The translations under genes and the position numbers were made by a program. A stretch of DNA of 64,000 bases from Saprospira grandis (lineage in GTDB: Bacteria > Bacteroidota > Bacteroidia > Chitinophagales > Saprospiraceae): positions 62,001-126,000 of the forward strand of contig NZ_CP110854.1 in assembly GCF_027594745.1 (NCBI RefSeq), written 5' to 3'. Of the stretch, positions 1-8,716 are shown in pieces. The first letter of the stretch is position 1. Every line of letters begins with the position of its first letter. The notes below the pieces were generated by a model. The model was given only the letters and a program-made list of their open reading frames with translations. It was not told the DNA's origin and ran no database searches.

Positions 1-114
1 AGCGATGTGCAGCAGTGCGGCGCAGCCGCAGACCAAGGCGCTTTGCGCCGCAGGGCCGAGCGAATAGCGAGCTGCGAAACGTAGCGCCTGCCGAAGGCAG
101 GAGGCCCCAAAAAA
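1..114 (-). repeat. Modular palindromic intergenic element, copy 1 (cut by window start)
   Basis: GC-rich element read on the minus strand; its conserved terminus ggccccaaaaaa lies at about 103-114. It has the arm ggcgc-ttt-gcgcc between the conserved blocks gcagacc and gcagggccgagc, and the arm gcctgccgaaggcagg near the terminus. Same family as the elements listed below. The 5' part lies outside the window. Confidence 0.85.
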
Positions 115-208
115 CGCCTAAATCCTTTAGTTATTCTAAGATTTGATTATCTTGAGTCTGGCCCAATAGCGGCCATTTATTTTCATTACCTTATTAGAAA
201 AAGGGCGA

Positions 209-1012
209 ATGCAATTTCAATTGGATAAAGATCTCTGCTTTTTAGATTTAGAGACTACAGGCGGGGATATTATGAAGGACCGCATTGTGCAGATTGCACT
301 AATTAAGTACCCCAAAGATGGCGGAGCGGCTATTGAGCGCTCTTATTTGGTGAATCCGGGGCAGCCGAGTTCGGCAGAGGCCTTGGCCATTCATGGCCTT
401 GGTGAGCAGGAGCTCAAAGATGCGCCTCCCTTTAAGTTATTGGCCATTGAGCTGCTCGATTTTATTGGCGATTCCGATTTGGCGGGCTATAATTCTAACC
501 GCTTTGATATTCCCGTTTTGATGGAAGAATTTTCGAGAGCGGGCTTTGAGTTTTCGATTGAGGGCCGTCGCTTGATTGATGCCATGCAAATTTTTTATAA
601 AATGGAGCCTCGAACGCTTAAGGCAGCTTTGCGTTTTTATTGTGGGCAAAATTTGGAAAATGCCCATGATGCCCTAGCCGATACTCGAGCTACGGCGGAG
701 GTCCTCAAGGGGCAAATTGAGCGCTATGCGGAGAGCAATTGGCAGGACCCGAAAACCGAAAAAATTTATGAGCGGCCTGTAAAAAATGATATGCAGGCCC
801 TACATGATTTTATTCAGCAAGCCAACCGAAAAGTAGATTTAGGCGGCCGTTTTGTCCGCAATGAAGAGGGCATTATCCTCTTTAATTTTGGCAACCAGAA
901 AGGGCAGCCCGCCTATAAACACCCCAACACTTTGCGCTGGATTATCGACAAGGAATTTCCGGTGCAAGTAAAAAATATTGCCCGCGCCATTTTAGGGGGC
1001 AAGCTCAAGTAA
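209..1012 (+). CDS. DEDDh-type 3'-5' exonuclease (DNA polymerase III epsilon-like)
   Basis: Predicted cytoplasmic 3'-5' exonuclease of the RNase T / DnaQ superfamily. Visible motifs are FLDLETTGG near residues 11-19 (D13 and E15, Exo I), GYNSNRFD ending at D100 (Exo II), and HDALAD with H153 and D158 (Exo III, DEDDh type). The first 170 residues form the nuclease. The last ~100 residues carry a small extra domain (FVRNEEGIILFNFGNQKG), as in standalone Bacteroidota exonucleases rather than the replicase epsilon subunit. The chosen ATG is the first in frame after repeat copy 1. It ends 29 bp before the CoA-transferase genes, but a functional link is not apparent. Whether it serves repair or RNA turnover cannot be decided from sequence. 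Confidence 0.88.
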   Translation: MQFQLDKDLCFLDLETTGGDIMKDRIVQIALIKYPKDGGAAIERSYLVNPGQPSSAEALAIHGLGEQELKDAPPFKLLAIELLDFIGDSDLAGYNSNRFDIPVLMEEFSRAGFEFSIEGRRLIDAMQIFYKMEPRTLKAALRFYCGQNLENAHDALADTRATAEVLKGQIERYAESNWQDPKTEKIYERPVKNDMQALHDFIQQANRKVDLGGRFVRNEEGIILFNFGNQKGQPAYKHPNTLRWIIDKEFPVQVKNIARAILGGKLK

Positions 1013-1041
1013 TTTACTAACAAACAATCGCATAACCCATT

Positions 1042-1737
1042 ATGAACAAAGTTGTGGCAAATGCCCAGGAAGCCATTCAGGGCATAGAAGATAATATGAC
1101 GCTGATGCTTGGTGGTTTTGGCCTTTGTGGCATTCCAGAAAATGCTATTTCGGCCTTGGTCCAAGCTGGCATTAAAAACCTTACCTGCATTTCTAATAAT
1201 GCTGGTGTAGATGATTTTGGCATCGGCCTGATGCTTCAGCAGCGACAGGTCAAGAAGATGATTTCTTCTTATGTTGGCGAAAATGCTGAATTTGAGCGGC
1301 AGCTCCTGTCTGGCGAGCTAGAGGTCGATTTGGTTCCTCAGGGCACCTTGGCCGAGCGTATCCGTGCTGGCGGAGCGGGAATTCCCGCCTTTTATACGCC
1401 TACGGGCTATGGCACCGAGGTGGCCGAGGGCAAAGAATGTCGAGAATTTGACGGCCGTATGTATATTATGGAAACGGCTCTTTCTGCCGACTTTGCCTTG
1501 GTAAAAGCCTGGAAAGGCGACAAACACGGTAATTTGGTCTTTAAGGGTACCGCTCGAAACTTTAACCCTATGATGGCCAAAGCGGGTAAAATCACGGTGG
1601 TCGAAGTGGAAGAACTGCTTGAGCCCGGCGAACTTCATCCCAATGAAATTCATATTCCTGGCGTTTATGTGCAGCGCATCTTCCAAGGTGTAGATTATGA
1701 AAAACGTATTGAGCAGCGCACTGTTCGTCAAGCCTAA
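1042..1737 (+). CDS. scoA: Succinyl-CoA:3-ketoacid CoA-transferase subunit A
   Basis: Alpha subunit of the two-subunit 3-oxoacid CoA-transferase, which moves CoA from succinyl-CoA to acetoacetate in ketone-body and acetoacetate breakdown. Recognised by the N-terminal MLGGFGLCGIPE glycine-rich segment, the NNAGVDDFGIG and YVGENAEFERQ motifs, and GGAGIPAFYTPTGYGT in the middle. At 231 residues it is the usual subunit A length. The subunit B gene follows after 18 bp on the same strand, so the two are almost certainly one operon. A thiolase at 29.2-30.4 kb could supply or consume the same acetoacetyl-CoA pool (inference). Confidence 0.95.
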   Translation: MNKVVANAQEAIQGIEDNMTLMLGGFGLCGIPENAISALVQAGIKNLTCISNNAGVDDFGIGLMLQQRQVKKMISSYVGENAEFERQLLSGELEVDLVPQGTLAERIRAGGAGIPAFYTPTGYGTEVAEGKECREFDGRMYIMETALSADFALVKAWKGDKHGNLVFKGTARNFNPMMAKAGKITVVEVEELLEPGELHPNEIHIPGVYVQRIFQGVDYEKRIEQRTVRQA

Positions 1738-1755
1738 CCCTTAAAATTTAATCTT

Positions 1756-2415
1756 ATGGCACTCGATAAATACGGCATTGCCCAGCGCATTGCCCAAGAA
1801 CTACAAGACGGCTATTATGTTAATTTGGGCATCGGGATTCCCACTTTGGTCGCCAATTATATTCCCGAAAATATGCAGGTTTTTCTGCAATCTGAAAACG
1901 GCTTGCTTGGTATGGGCCCCTTCCCTACCGAAGAACATGTAGATGCCGACCTCATCAATGCGGGCAAGCAAACGGTTACGGCTTTGCCTGGCGCTTCTTT
2001 GTTCAGCTCGGCCGAAAGCTTTGAGATGATCCGGGGGGGGCATATTGACTTGACCGTTTTGGGCGCTATGGAAGTGGCCCAAAACGGCGATATTGCCAAC
2101 TGGAAGATTCCGGGCAAAATGGTTAAGGGTATGGGTGGTGCCATGGACCTAGTGGCTTCGGCCAAAAACATTATTGTGGCCATGCGACATACCAACCGCA
2201 AGGGCGAGTCAAAGTTGTTGCCGAGCTGTAGCCTACCACTTACGGGCGTGGGCTGCATCAAAAAGGTAGTCACTGACTTGGGCGTCTTCGAGATCAAGGA
2301 GAATGCCTTTCATTTGTTGGAGCGGGCGCCTGGCGTCTCGGTCCAAGAGATTCGGGAAAAAACCGCTGGGGCTTTAGTCGCCTCCGATGATTGTCCAGAG
2401 ATGAAATTAGCTTAA
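1756..2415 (+). CDS. scoB: Succinyl-CoA:3-ketoacid CoA-transferase subunit B
   Basis: Beta subunit of the CoA-transferase and partner of the preceding gene. It carries the catalytic glutamate in the SENG motif (S46 E47 N48 G49), which forms the covalent glutamyl-CoA intermediate in this family. Other family signatures are YVNLGIGIPTLV near residues 21-32, the ESFEMIRGGHIDLTVLGAMEV block, and GAMDLVASAKNIIVAM. Length is normal at 219 residues. A strong rho-independent terminator directly follows the stop, so the transcript ends here. Confidence 0.95.
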   Translation: MALDKYGIAQRIAQELQDGYYVNLGIGIPTLVANYIPENMQVFLQSENGLLGMGPFPTEEHVDADLINAGKQTVTALPGASLFSSAESFEMIRGGHIDLTVLGAMEVAQNGDIANWKIPGKMVKGMGGAMDLVASAKNIIVAMRHTNRKGESKLLPSCSLPLTGVGCIKKVVTDLGVFEIKENAFHLLERAPGVSVQEIREKTAGALVASDDCPEMKLA

Positions 2416-2421
2416 GATTTG

Positions 2422-2450
2422 AACCACTCCTTTTTGGGGTGGTTTTTTTT
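2422..2450 (+). terminator. Terminator of the scoAB operon
   Basis: Stem accactcc / ggggtggt with a tttt loop followed by eight T residues, beginning a few bases after the scoB stop. Confidence 0.85.
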
Positions 2451-2575
2451 GGGGCCCGCGGCCGCCCTTTAAGGGCGGCCGCTAAATTCATGAGGGTTTC
2501 AACCCTCATTCATAGGTCATCGCAAAGCGATACCATTTTTGCGGTGGGTTTTAACCTACCGAAAAAAGCCTTAGG
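2451..2575. repeat. Palindromic intergenic element, GGGTTT-hairpin variant
   Basis: Starts with a long hairpin (gcggccgcccttt-aagggcggccgc, about 2458-2482) after ggggcc. It then holds the second module: catgagggtttcaaccctcat (2489-2509), a cgcaaagcg arm, and tgggttttaacctacc (2554-2569). The same ~75 bp module is inside the elements at 4.2 kb and 21.9 kb and, diverged, at 25.43-25.50 kb. Confidence 0.75.
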
Positions 2576-2626
2576 TCGCTTGGTCTGGGCATTGGCTAGC
2601 GCTGGGCCATTTGGACCAATGGACAT

Positions 2627-2658
2627 AAAAAAAGACCCTACCTTTTGGGGGTAGAGCC
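2627..2658 (-). terminator. Terminator of rpsU (minus strand)
   Basis: On the minus strand ctctacc and ggtaggg pair around a cccaaaa loop, followed by a run of seven T. It lies 27 bp beyond the rpsU stop. Confidence 0.8.
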
Positions 2659-2684
2659 TTAGCTAATGTCAAAAAAGTAGCGAG

Positions 2685-2879
2685 CTAGAGATCGAGCTTG
2701 CGCTCGCGAACATCGCGGTAAACCGCTTTGAGCTTCTCTGTACGACGCACCACAGATGGCTTTTCAAAGTGTTTGCGTGTACGAACTTCACGCATCAATT
2801 TGGTGTCTCTTACTTTACGCTTGTAACGGCGTAGGGCGCGGTCGATAGTCTCGCTATCTTTTACATTGATAATTAGCAT
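2685..2879 (-). CDS. rpsU: 30S ribosomal protein bS21
   Basis: Small ribosomal subunit protein S21, 64 residues, very basic. Recognised by ETIDRALRRYKRKV in the first third and by RTRKHFEKPSVVRR in the middle, the standard S21 pattern; the C-terminal tail is Lys/Arg-rich. In other bacteria S21 sits near the anti-Shine-Dalgarno end of 16S rRNA and influences initiation. In Bacteroidota it has been linked to occlusion of the anti-SD, which fits the weak Shine-Dalgarno sites seen across this window. Monocistronic here, with its own terminator and an AT-rich leader upstream. Confidence 0.95.
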   Translation of the reverse strand: MLIINVKDSETIDRALRRYKRKVRDTKLMREVRTRKHFEKPSVVRRTEKLKAVYRDVRERKLDL

Positions 2880-3131
2880 AAAAACCCCCTTGGTTTAGGT
2901 TGAAAATAAAAAAATAAAAGTGCATCTAAAAAATGCTTCGCAAATATCTACTATTCTAGCTAGAATCCCAATTTATATCAGAATATTTTCGAGACTTTTT
3001 GCTGATTATTGGATGGCCCTTTAATAGATGGAATGATTGTTTAAGCTTCTGTGGTATTTCGCACAAAAGAAGCCTAAGAGAGGGCTTAGCTTTGGGGGTT
3101 CCTAAAATTACATTTTATCCACAACAGCAAA

Positions 3132-3539
3132 ATGTCGTATCATCCCGAAATCAACCACATTCAGATGGATTGTGGTCATTTGTCTTTTATAGCGGACAGC
3201 AATATTATCCTATTGCGTATTGAGGCTAATTATTATATGCAGCTAGCCGACTCTTTATCCGTCAAGAAAAATCTTCGGATTTTGGCGGCCCAAAAAGAGA
3301 GCCCGGTATATCTCTTAGTCGATATGCGCCAGATTAAGGGGGCCAGTGCAGCGGGCCGCCGAATTTTTGCCGATAAGGAAGAGCCATTGGCAGCGGTTTG
3401 TGCCCTTTGGGTCAAGAGTCCGCTCTCTAAACTTTTGGGCAACTTTTTATTGGGCATCAACAAGCCTGTATTTCCTGCTGCTGTATTTAAGCAAAAAGAG
3501 AAGGCCCTAGCTTGGATAGAACAGCAGATAAAAGAATAA
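3132..3539 (+). CDS. STAS/SpoIIAA-like small protein (paralogue 1 of 3)
   Basis: A 135-residue soluble protein of unknown role. The pattern YLLVDMRQIKGASAAGRR in the middle, SPLSKLLGNFLLGINK after it and FKQKEKALAWIEQQ at the end is shared with two other genes here (3657-4067 and 51901-52287). The fold pattern of a strand, DxRxIKG, helix, strand, long helix and terminal EKALxWL helix resembles the STAS/SpoIIAA-like families common in marine Bacteroidota (DUF7793-like; the family number is from memory). A regulatory or lipid- or nucleotide-sensing role is possible but unproven. The ATG is preceded by a near-consensus minus-7 box (tacatttt, 3109-3116). Probably not in an operon with its neighbour, which begins 117 bp later. 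Confidence 0.7.
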   Translation: MSYHPEINHIQMDCGHLSFIADSNIILLRIEANYYMQLADSLSVKKNLRILAAQKESPVYLLVDMRQIKGASAAGRRIFADKEEPLAAVCALWVKSPLSKLLGNFLLGINKPVFPAAVFKQKEKALAWIEQQIKE

Positions 3540-3656
3540 TTTTGGGCGATTCTTCTACTTTTTCATTTTAGCGACTAAACTTCTTTCTCTTTGCTCCGTC
3601 TCTAGGTCAAGAAAAAGGCATTGGGCCAATTAGCAAAAAAGATAAACGCCTAGAAG

Positions 3657-4067
3657 ATGCAAGCAACAGATTATAAAAAAGAAAAAATAGAATTGGCCTC
3701 TGGCTATATTTACTGGCCCTATGGACAGCCTATTTTAGAGCAGGTCGTTAGCAAGAACTATAAGGTAGAGACAAAAGATGCCCAAGAAATTGATCAGACG
3801 ATGGCCAGAATGGCTGCTGCTCGTGGGCAAGCCGTTTATCATTTGGCCGATATTCGACAGATTAAGGGCGGCAGTGCAGAGGCCCGCAAACAATTTAATG
3901 AAGGTCCCCCAGCCTGTGTTCGGGCCACAGCTGTGCTGATTTCTGGAGCGGTTTCTAGATTATTGGGCAACTTCCTCATCCAATTGAATCATGCAGATAT
4001 TCCCATTCGGCTGTTTGTTGATCGAGAGGAAGCTATTAAGTGGTTGTTGGAACAAGTTGAAGAATAA
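3657..4067 (+). CDS. STAS/SpoIIAA-like small protein (paralogue 2 of 3)
   Basis: A 136-residue paralogue of the preceding gene. It shares YHLADIRQIKGGSAEAR in the centre, GAVSRLLGNFLIQLNH and the terminal FVDREEAIKWLLEQVE. The N-terminus differs (ELASGYIYWPYGQPIL), so the ligand- or partner-binding side has diverged while the core is kept. Tandem arrangement with paralogue 1 suggests local duplication. Transcription ends at a strong palindromic terminator that begins at the stop codon. No function can be assigned. Confidence 0.7.
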   Translation: MQATDYKKEKIELASGYIYWPYGQPILEQVVSKNYKVETKDAQEIDQTMARMAAARGQAVYHLADIRQIKGGSAEARKQFNEGPPACVRATAVLISGAVSRLLGNFLIQLNHADIPIRLFVDREEAIKWLLEQVEE

Positions 4068-4101
4068 AAAATAGCCGCTGCGGATGCAGCGGCTATTTTT
4101 T
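4066..4101. terminator. Bidirectional-type terminator after STAS-like paralogue 2
   Basis: Perfect stem atagccgctgc / gcagcggctat around ggat, flanked by A and T runs, overlapping the stop codon of the upstream gene. Confidence 0.85.
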
Positions 4102-4107
4102 GCGGTC

Positions 4108-4345
4108 TACAGGCGGCGAAGCCGCCTGCAAAGGCGCGCAGCGCCGCGGCTGAGGGATGGAAAGTGGGGCGGCGAAGCCGCAGACCAAGGCCGTTAGGCC
4201 GCAGGGCCGAGCGAACAGCGAGCCACGACACAGCCCGACCCGCCCAAGAACTCATGAGGGTTTTAACCCTCATTTTGTATAGCTTCGCAAAGCGATACTG
4301 CTTTGCGCTGGGTTTCAACCCGGCGGAAGGGGCAGCCCCAAAAGA
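4108..4345 (-). repeat. Modular palindromic intergenic element, copy with inserted GGGTTT module
   Basis: Minus-strand copy. Arms include caggcggcgaagccgcctg, ggcgcgcagcgcc and ggcc-gtta-ggcc. Between the cgacccg block and the terminal ggggcagccccaaaa lies the ~75 bp module with atgagggttttaaccctcat and the tgggtttcaaccc hairpin. Together with the terminators on both sides it fills the whole 335 bp gap. Confidence 0.85.
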
Positions 4346-4384
4346 AAAAAGGAGTTAGCACGATAGCGTACTAACTCCTTTTCC
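4346..4384 (-). terminator. Terminator of the large T9SS cargo gene
   Basis: Inverted repeat aaaaggagttag / ctaactcctttt around a 12-nt loop. The T run follows on the minus strand, just after the stop of the 4403-8245 gene. Confidence 0.8.
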
Positions 4385-4402
4385 TATTAGCTAAAGCTCC
4401 CG

Positions 4403-7400
4403 TTATTTTTCTACGGTAAACTTATGGCTTTGGCCCAAGCCGTTGGGGGCTTTTAGGCGCAAAATATATTGACCTGCGGCCAAATTGCTGAGGTCAAAGC
4501 TATATTGTAGGCGAAGCGGGGCAATTGTTTGGCTTTGCAAAACGCGGCCCAAAGCGTCGATAATTTCGGCTTGGTAGCCGGCAAGATTGCTTGGCAACTC
4601 TAGTTGAATTTGGTTATTGGCGGGAATGGGAAAGAGTTTAGTTTCTCCGCTAGCTTCTCCAAAATAAAGCACCTTGACATCGCTATAGCTTTGGCTACCG
4701 TCTACATTATTTTGGCGGAGGCGGTAATAATTATAGCCAGCAGCGGGCTGCTCATCTAGGGTATTGTAAGTATTTTGGGCCAAATCTTCTTGGGCCGTAA
4801 AGCAGGCGATAGTTTCAAAATTGGTACCATCTAGGCTACGCTCGAAGCAGTATTCATCGCCAGCATGTTCGTTGGCTACAGTGGCAGAGAGTAGTGCTTG
4901 TTCATCTACTTTTTGAGCGGTAAAATCTAGGAGTGGAAGGAGTTGGTCTACTACATAGGCAAGAGTAAATGGGCTAAAGCTAGTGACGACATCAGAGGTA
5001 ATGCTCCCAGAAGTGGTCGTTCCCATTAGGGAAGTATTACCTTCTGACTCCCATTGGTTACTTATGCTGGGGGCTTGTGTAAAGTAATGGCCCACCAACA
5101 AGTCGTTGAGATCGAGTACTTGGCTATGCGGGCCCCAGTGTAGGGTAACAAAAAGAGAGGCGCCAGTTCCAGTAAATACCTCGTCTAGGGTCCAGTATTC
5201 GATTGTAGAAACTTGGTCTAGTTCGGCGGTATTGAGGTTATAAGTTCCGTAGCCTTGATTAAAGTATTGGGCCACAAAAAACTCGCCTGTATTGACGGCG
5301 GTTTCGATACCGATTGCGCCATAAATGCCATTATCGCCGGTGGGATAAGTAAAGGCGTCGATTCCAGTTCCTGAAGTTTCTTTAAGTACGGGGCCATCAA
5401 CATGGCTAATATTTGAGGCATTGATAGCGGCGGCATCTACATCAAAATATACTCTTTCTGAGGCAGAGCCCAAAACGATACCTTGTTGAAAATCCATTTC
5501 TTCATCAATATAAATATCGCTACAGTTGTTGATCAGAAAACCTGCGGGTTTGATCAGGCGAACAAAGCGGAAGCTTTCGGTGGCCCCAGCATTTGTTTTG
5601 ATGATGGTTTGGTCTGTACTTCCGACAAACTCGACCACCGCATGAGTTTCATCAAAACCGTTATTGGCGGCATCATCTAACCAATCGCCATGCAGGCGGA
5701 AAAGGCCAATAGCGCTAGCATTGGGATCGTCATAATCGAGGAGGCCATTGCTGTTAATCAAGAGGCTACCAAAAACCTCCATACCTGTACCGGCAGTAGT
5801 GCCGTCGTTATTTTCTAGTTTAGAGATAGAAGCGCTGGGGTTTCCACCAATAATCAGGTCGCCCAAAATTTGCATGGGGCTAGCATTCGTATTGCTATTG
5901 AACACCTCTACGGCCCCAGTTCCTGTATTTCCGACCAGCATATCGCCTTTAACGGTCATGAAGCCACCACTACCGCTAAATTTCTCCGAGAGGCCAGCAA
6001 AGCTATAATCGCCGCTAACAGACTCCATATAGAGGTTGGGATAGAACATATTGTTCGTGACTACACTTACAGTACCATTATTGGCGTAGCGGAAATGCCA
6101 GTGAGCTGTAGCGGGGATAGTAGAAATACCATTTTCATAATTATCTCGGTAGGCGGCAACGGTGCTGCTTCCCGTTTTGATAATTCTTGCATTAGCGCCC
6201 ATTTCCCAGCTTGCGCCAGTTTGGAAGTTAATGCCATTTCCTCCGCCAGCGCCATGATCCTCTAGGGTACCTTCTAGGAGGAAGTCGATCCCAGTATCTT
6301 CTTGGATACGGAGTTGAAGGCTTGCGGGAATCACTAGTTCTCCCCCAGCTTCTACCACCAATTGGTCAATCTCGATATCTTGGTCGAGCTCGATGAGGTG
6401 ACCATTAAGGATGTGTACATAATCGCTATTATCGAAGCGGGGATAATCGCAGGCGGCCACCCAAGGGCCAGCGGCAGAGGGAGCCATTTCCCAGCTCGTT
6501 ACATCGGTCCAATAACCAATAGTGGCAGAGCGGAAAAAGCGTTCGCTACCGATATTAAACTGAGCGGCTTCGGTTAGGCTTCCGCAGTTACCGTCTTCAA
6601 TGACTTCGCAGTAGAACTGATAGCCATCATAATCGATCAAATTACCTTGGATCAATAAAACATCAGAAGTTTCTCCGCTTACCGTAGTGGCATTGGAAAA
6701 AGCGGCTGCGCTTACGGCTGTCCAGCCCGTAGCAGCCCCATCATTTTCGTTAAAGTACCATTGGTAAGTTAGGGTTCCGCCATTATTTGCGCTAGCAGTT
6801 ACGCCCATGAGGAGCTCGCAGCTATTTACATCTGAGGGTTGAGTGCTAAAAGTGGGAGGCGTAAGGGGCGGGCCTGCGGGAGCAGCAAAAGTTCCCAAGT
6901 CAGAAACATCGCCAGAGGTTGCCGTGGTCCATTCTGAAGCGTCGAAGTTGGGGTTGGGACCTGTTACTGTAGTATTTCTACGATATAGGTAGCCAACTGC
7001 ACCTACAACTTGATCTTCAAAATCGTCTACCACAGTTCCAGAGGGAACATGTACTAACTCTAAGCGGTCATCTTCATTATATCCACTTGTTGTACCTGCA
7101 AAAATAAAATCTTCCACTCCTCCTGTAGCACTACTGGCGCGACCAACCAATACTTCACCTGGGTTGATAGTGATTGCAGGAAAGTCAAAAGTAAAAGAAA
7201 CATTTGTTGCTGTGAGGGTACCATAACGGCGAATCTCATAGTCTGAAAGATCAATAGGGCTAGCGGTACCATTGTAAACCTCAATATAGCCCAAAGAGCC
7301 GCCATTATTATCGTAAACCTCAGAGATGATAAGGTCTGTAAAAATAGGTGTACCTGCACAGCTTCCCACTTCTTCTAAGTATGTAAAGCTATAAGGGGTA

Positions 7401-8245
7401 GTAATATCACAAGCCGATTCGCTAAGCGTCAGTTGACCATCATTTGCGGCTGTGGGTACGGTAGCAATAAGTGTAGTGGCATCTACAAAAGTTATATTAG
7501 CAGCAGCAACGCCAGCAAAACTGACTGTGGTAGCAGCAGTAAAGCCAGTTCCTGTAATGGTTACTTCTGTGCCAGCAGGGCCAGAAGTTGGGGCAAAAGC
7601 ACTTACCGTATGCGGGCAAACTACCGCAACATCCCCTTCTAGTAAGGCATCTTCAATCACCCAGATTTCATTATTACTATTATTTACAAGCTCTAAACGA
7701 ATTTGCAAATCACTGACAGAAGGAAGTCCTGTAATTTGTAAAGTAGAATAATCTAAACCTCCTGAAGAAGAAAAACTTGCAGCAGAATTGTCCCCATCAT
7801 AGGCAACAGTAGCCTGATCTACACCAGAAAATGACCACTGAGAGTTACTAGATCCAGAAATTTCTAACTCATCACTCCATGTTGCTCCGCCATCAGTACT
7901 AACAGCAACAACTACATTGTCTGCACCATCTGCACCATTTCCACCAGTTCCAGCAAAAGAAGCCAAACGAATGCTAAAGTCAATGTTGGTGTAGCCCGTA
8001 GTATTCATGCCTGTAAACAAGGCTGTTCCTGATTCATCATTATACTCATAGCCTTGTGTGCCACTTACATATCTGGGCTCTCCAGCAGGGAAAGGTCCTG
8101 TAGCCGTAGCTACGCCACCTCCTGTCGGAGTGAATGTCATAGCTGGTGCGGCTGGACTCGCCTCAAAATCATAAGTTGCAATTGTTGTTTGGGCCGATAA
8201 CTGCCAGCCAAGTAAGCATAAAAGTGCTAAGTAGAGATGTCGCAT
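4403..8245 (-). CDS. Large T9SS-secreted protein with IPT/TIG and lamin-tail domains
   Basis: Secreted, probably surface-bound protein of 1280 residues. The signal peptide is residues 1-18 (MRHLYLALLCLLGWQLSA). Next come a jelly-roll-like N-terminal region (YDFEASPAAP), an IPT/TIG domain at roughly 212-290 (APTSGPAGTEVTITGTGF), and a lamin-tail domain at about 300-450 (DLIISEVYDNNGGSLGYIEV). A long beta-rich region follows. A type A T9SS sorting domain covers the last ~75 residues (LFPIPANNQIQLEL ... GQYILRL). The sorting domain predicts passage through the type IX secretion pore and attachment or release at the cell surface. No catalytic motif was seen, so an adhesin or structural role is most likely. 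It is monocistronic, with its own terminator. Confidence 0.88.
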   Translation of the reverse strand: MRHLYLALLCLLGWQLSAQTTIATYDFEASPAAPAMTFTPTGGGVATATGPFPAGEPRYVSGTQGYEYNDESGTALFTGMNTTGYTNIDFSIRLASFAGTGGNGADGADNVVVAVSTDGGATWSDELEISGSSNSQWSFSGVDQATVAYDGDNSAASFSSSGGLDYSTLQITGLPSVSDLQIRLELVNNSNNEIWVIEDALLEGDVAVVCPHTVSAFAPTSGPAGTEVTITGTGFTAATTVSFAGVAAANITFVDATTLIATVPTAANDGQLTLSESACDITTPYSFTYLEEVGSCAGTPIFTDLIISEVYDNNGGSLGYIEVYNGTASPIDLSDYEIRRYGTLTATNVSFTFDFPAITINPGEVLVGRASSATGGVEDFIFAGTTSGYNEDDRLELVHVPSGTVVDDFEDQVVGAVGYLYRRNTTVTGPNPNFDASEWTTATSGDVSDLGTFAAPAGPPLTPPTFSTQPSDVNSCELLMGVTASANNGGTLTYQWYFNENDGAATGWTAVSAAAFSNATTVSGETSDVLLIQGNLIDYDGYQFYCEVIEDGNCGSLTEAAQFNIGSERFFRSATIGYWTDVTSWEMAPSAAGPWVAACDYPRFDNSDYVHILNGHLIELDQDIEIDQLVVEAGGELVIPASLQLRIQEDTGIDFLLEGTLEDHGAGGGNGINFQTGASWEMGANARIIKTGSSTVAAYRDNYENGISTIPATAHWHFRYANNGTVSVVTNNMFYPNLYMESVSGDYSFAGLSEKFSGSGGFMTVKGDMLVGNTGTGAVEVFNSNTNASPMQILGDLIIGGNPSASISKLENNDGTTAGTGMEVFGSLLINSNGLLDYDDPNASAIGLFRLHGDWLDDAANNGFDETHAVVEFVGSTDQTIIKTNAGATESFRFVRLIKPAGFLINNCSDIYIDEEMDFQQGIVLGSASERVYFDVDAAAINASNISHVDGPVLKETSGTGIDAFTYPTGDNGIYGAIGIETAVNTGEFFVAQYFNQGYGTYNLNTAELDQVSTIEYWTLDEVFTGTGASLFVTLHWGPHSQVLDLNDLLVGHYFTQAPSISNQWESEGNTSLMGTTTSGSITSDVVTSFSPFTLAYVVDQLLPLLDFTAQKVDEQALLSATVANEHAGDEYCFERSLDGTNFETIACFTAQEDLAQNTYNTLDEQPAAGYNYYRLRQNNVDGSQSYSDVKVLYFGEASGETKLFPIPANNQIQLELPSNLAGYQAEIIDALGRVLQSQTIAPLRLQYSFDLSNLAAGQYILRLKAPNGLGQSHKFTVEK

Positions 8246-8527
8246 AAGTAATTATATGATTTGCGAAAAGGTAGTTAGATGAGGTATATATTTAGGCTGC
8301 GAAAATACGTTTTGCAGCTATCTATTCCCCTTTTCTATTATTAGCTTATTGTTAATTAACAAGCCTTAATTTTTCGTACCTAACAAAGGTAGTAAAACTA
8401 GCCAATTTTACAGTATATACCCAAAGTATATTCCTCTAAAAGGGCAAATCATGGCAAAATTGGTCCTTTTCTCTTCTTTTTGTAATTTACTGCCGTTTTG
8501 AAATAGGCAAGGATTTTTCTTGCGTCT
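8246..8527. other. AT-rich leader and spacer upstream of the T9SS gene
   Basis: AT-rich spacer that must carry the promoter of the minus-strand T9SS gene. The 5' leader next to the ATG contains atcatataatta; the same string precedes the SPOR-protein start at 59002. No convincing full promoter or small gene was found. Confidence 0.4.
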
Positions 8528-8689
8528 AGCAGGCGGCAAAGCCGCCGCAGGCGAGCGAAGCGAAGCGGCTGAGGGGCTGTAGCAGGGCCGCCAAAGGCGG
8601 CAGACCAAAGCCCGAAGGGCTGCAGGGCCGAGCAGACCTGCGAGCTGCGCAATGGCCCGACCCGAATGCAATGAGGGGCAGCCCCAAAT
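8528..8689 (-). repeat. Modular palindromic intergenic element
   Basis: Minus-strand copy ending in gaggggcagccccaaa. Arms include ggcggcaaagccgcc, gccgccaaaggcggc and agccc-gaa-gggct between the conserved cagacc and gcagggccgagcagacctgcgagctgcg blocks. Confidence 0.85.
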
Positions 8690-8716
8690 TTTCAAAACAA
8701 AAAACACTTCTATAGT

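Noticed and set aside
2391..2654. 87-codon ORF overlapping the end of scoB
   Set aside because: Spans the scoB terminator, a palindromic element and the rpsU terminator; no coding signal.
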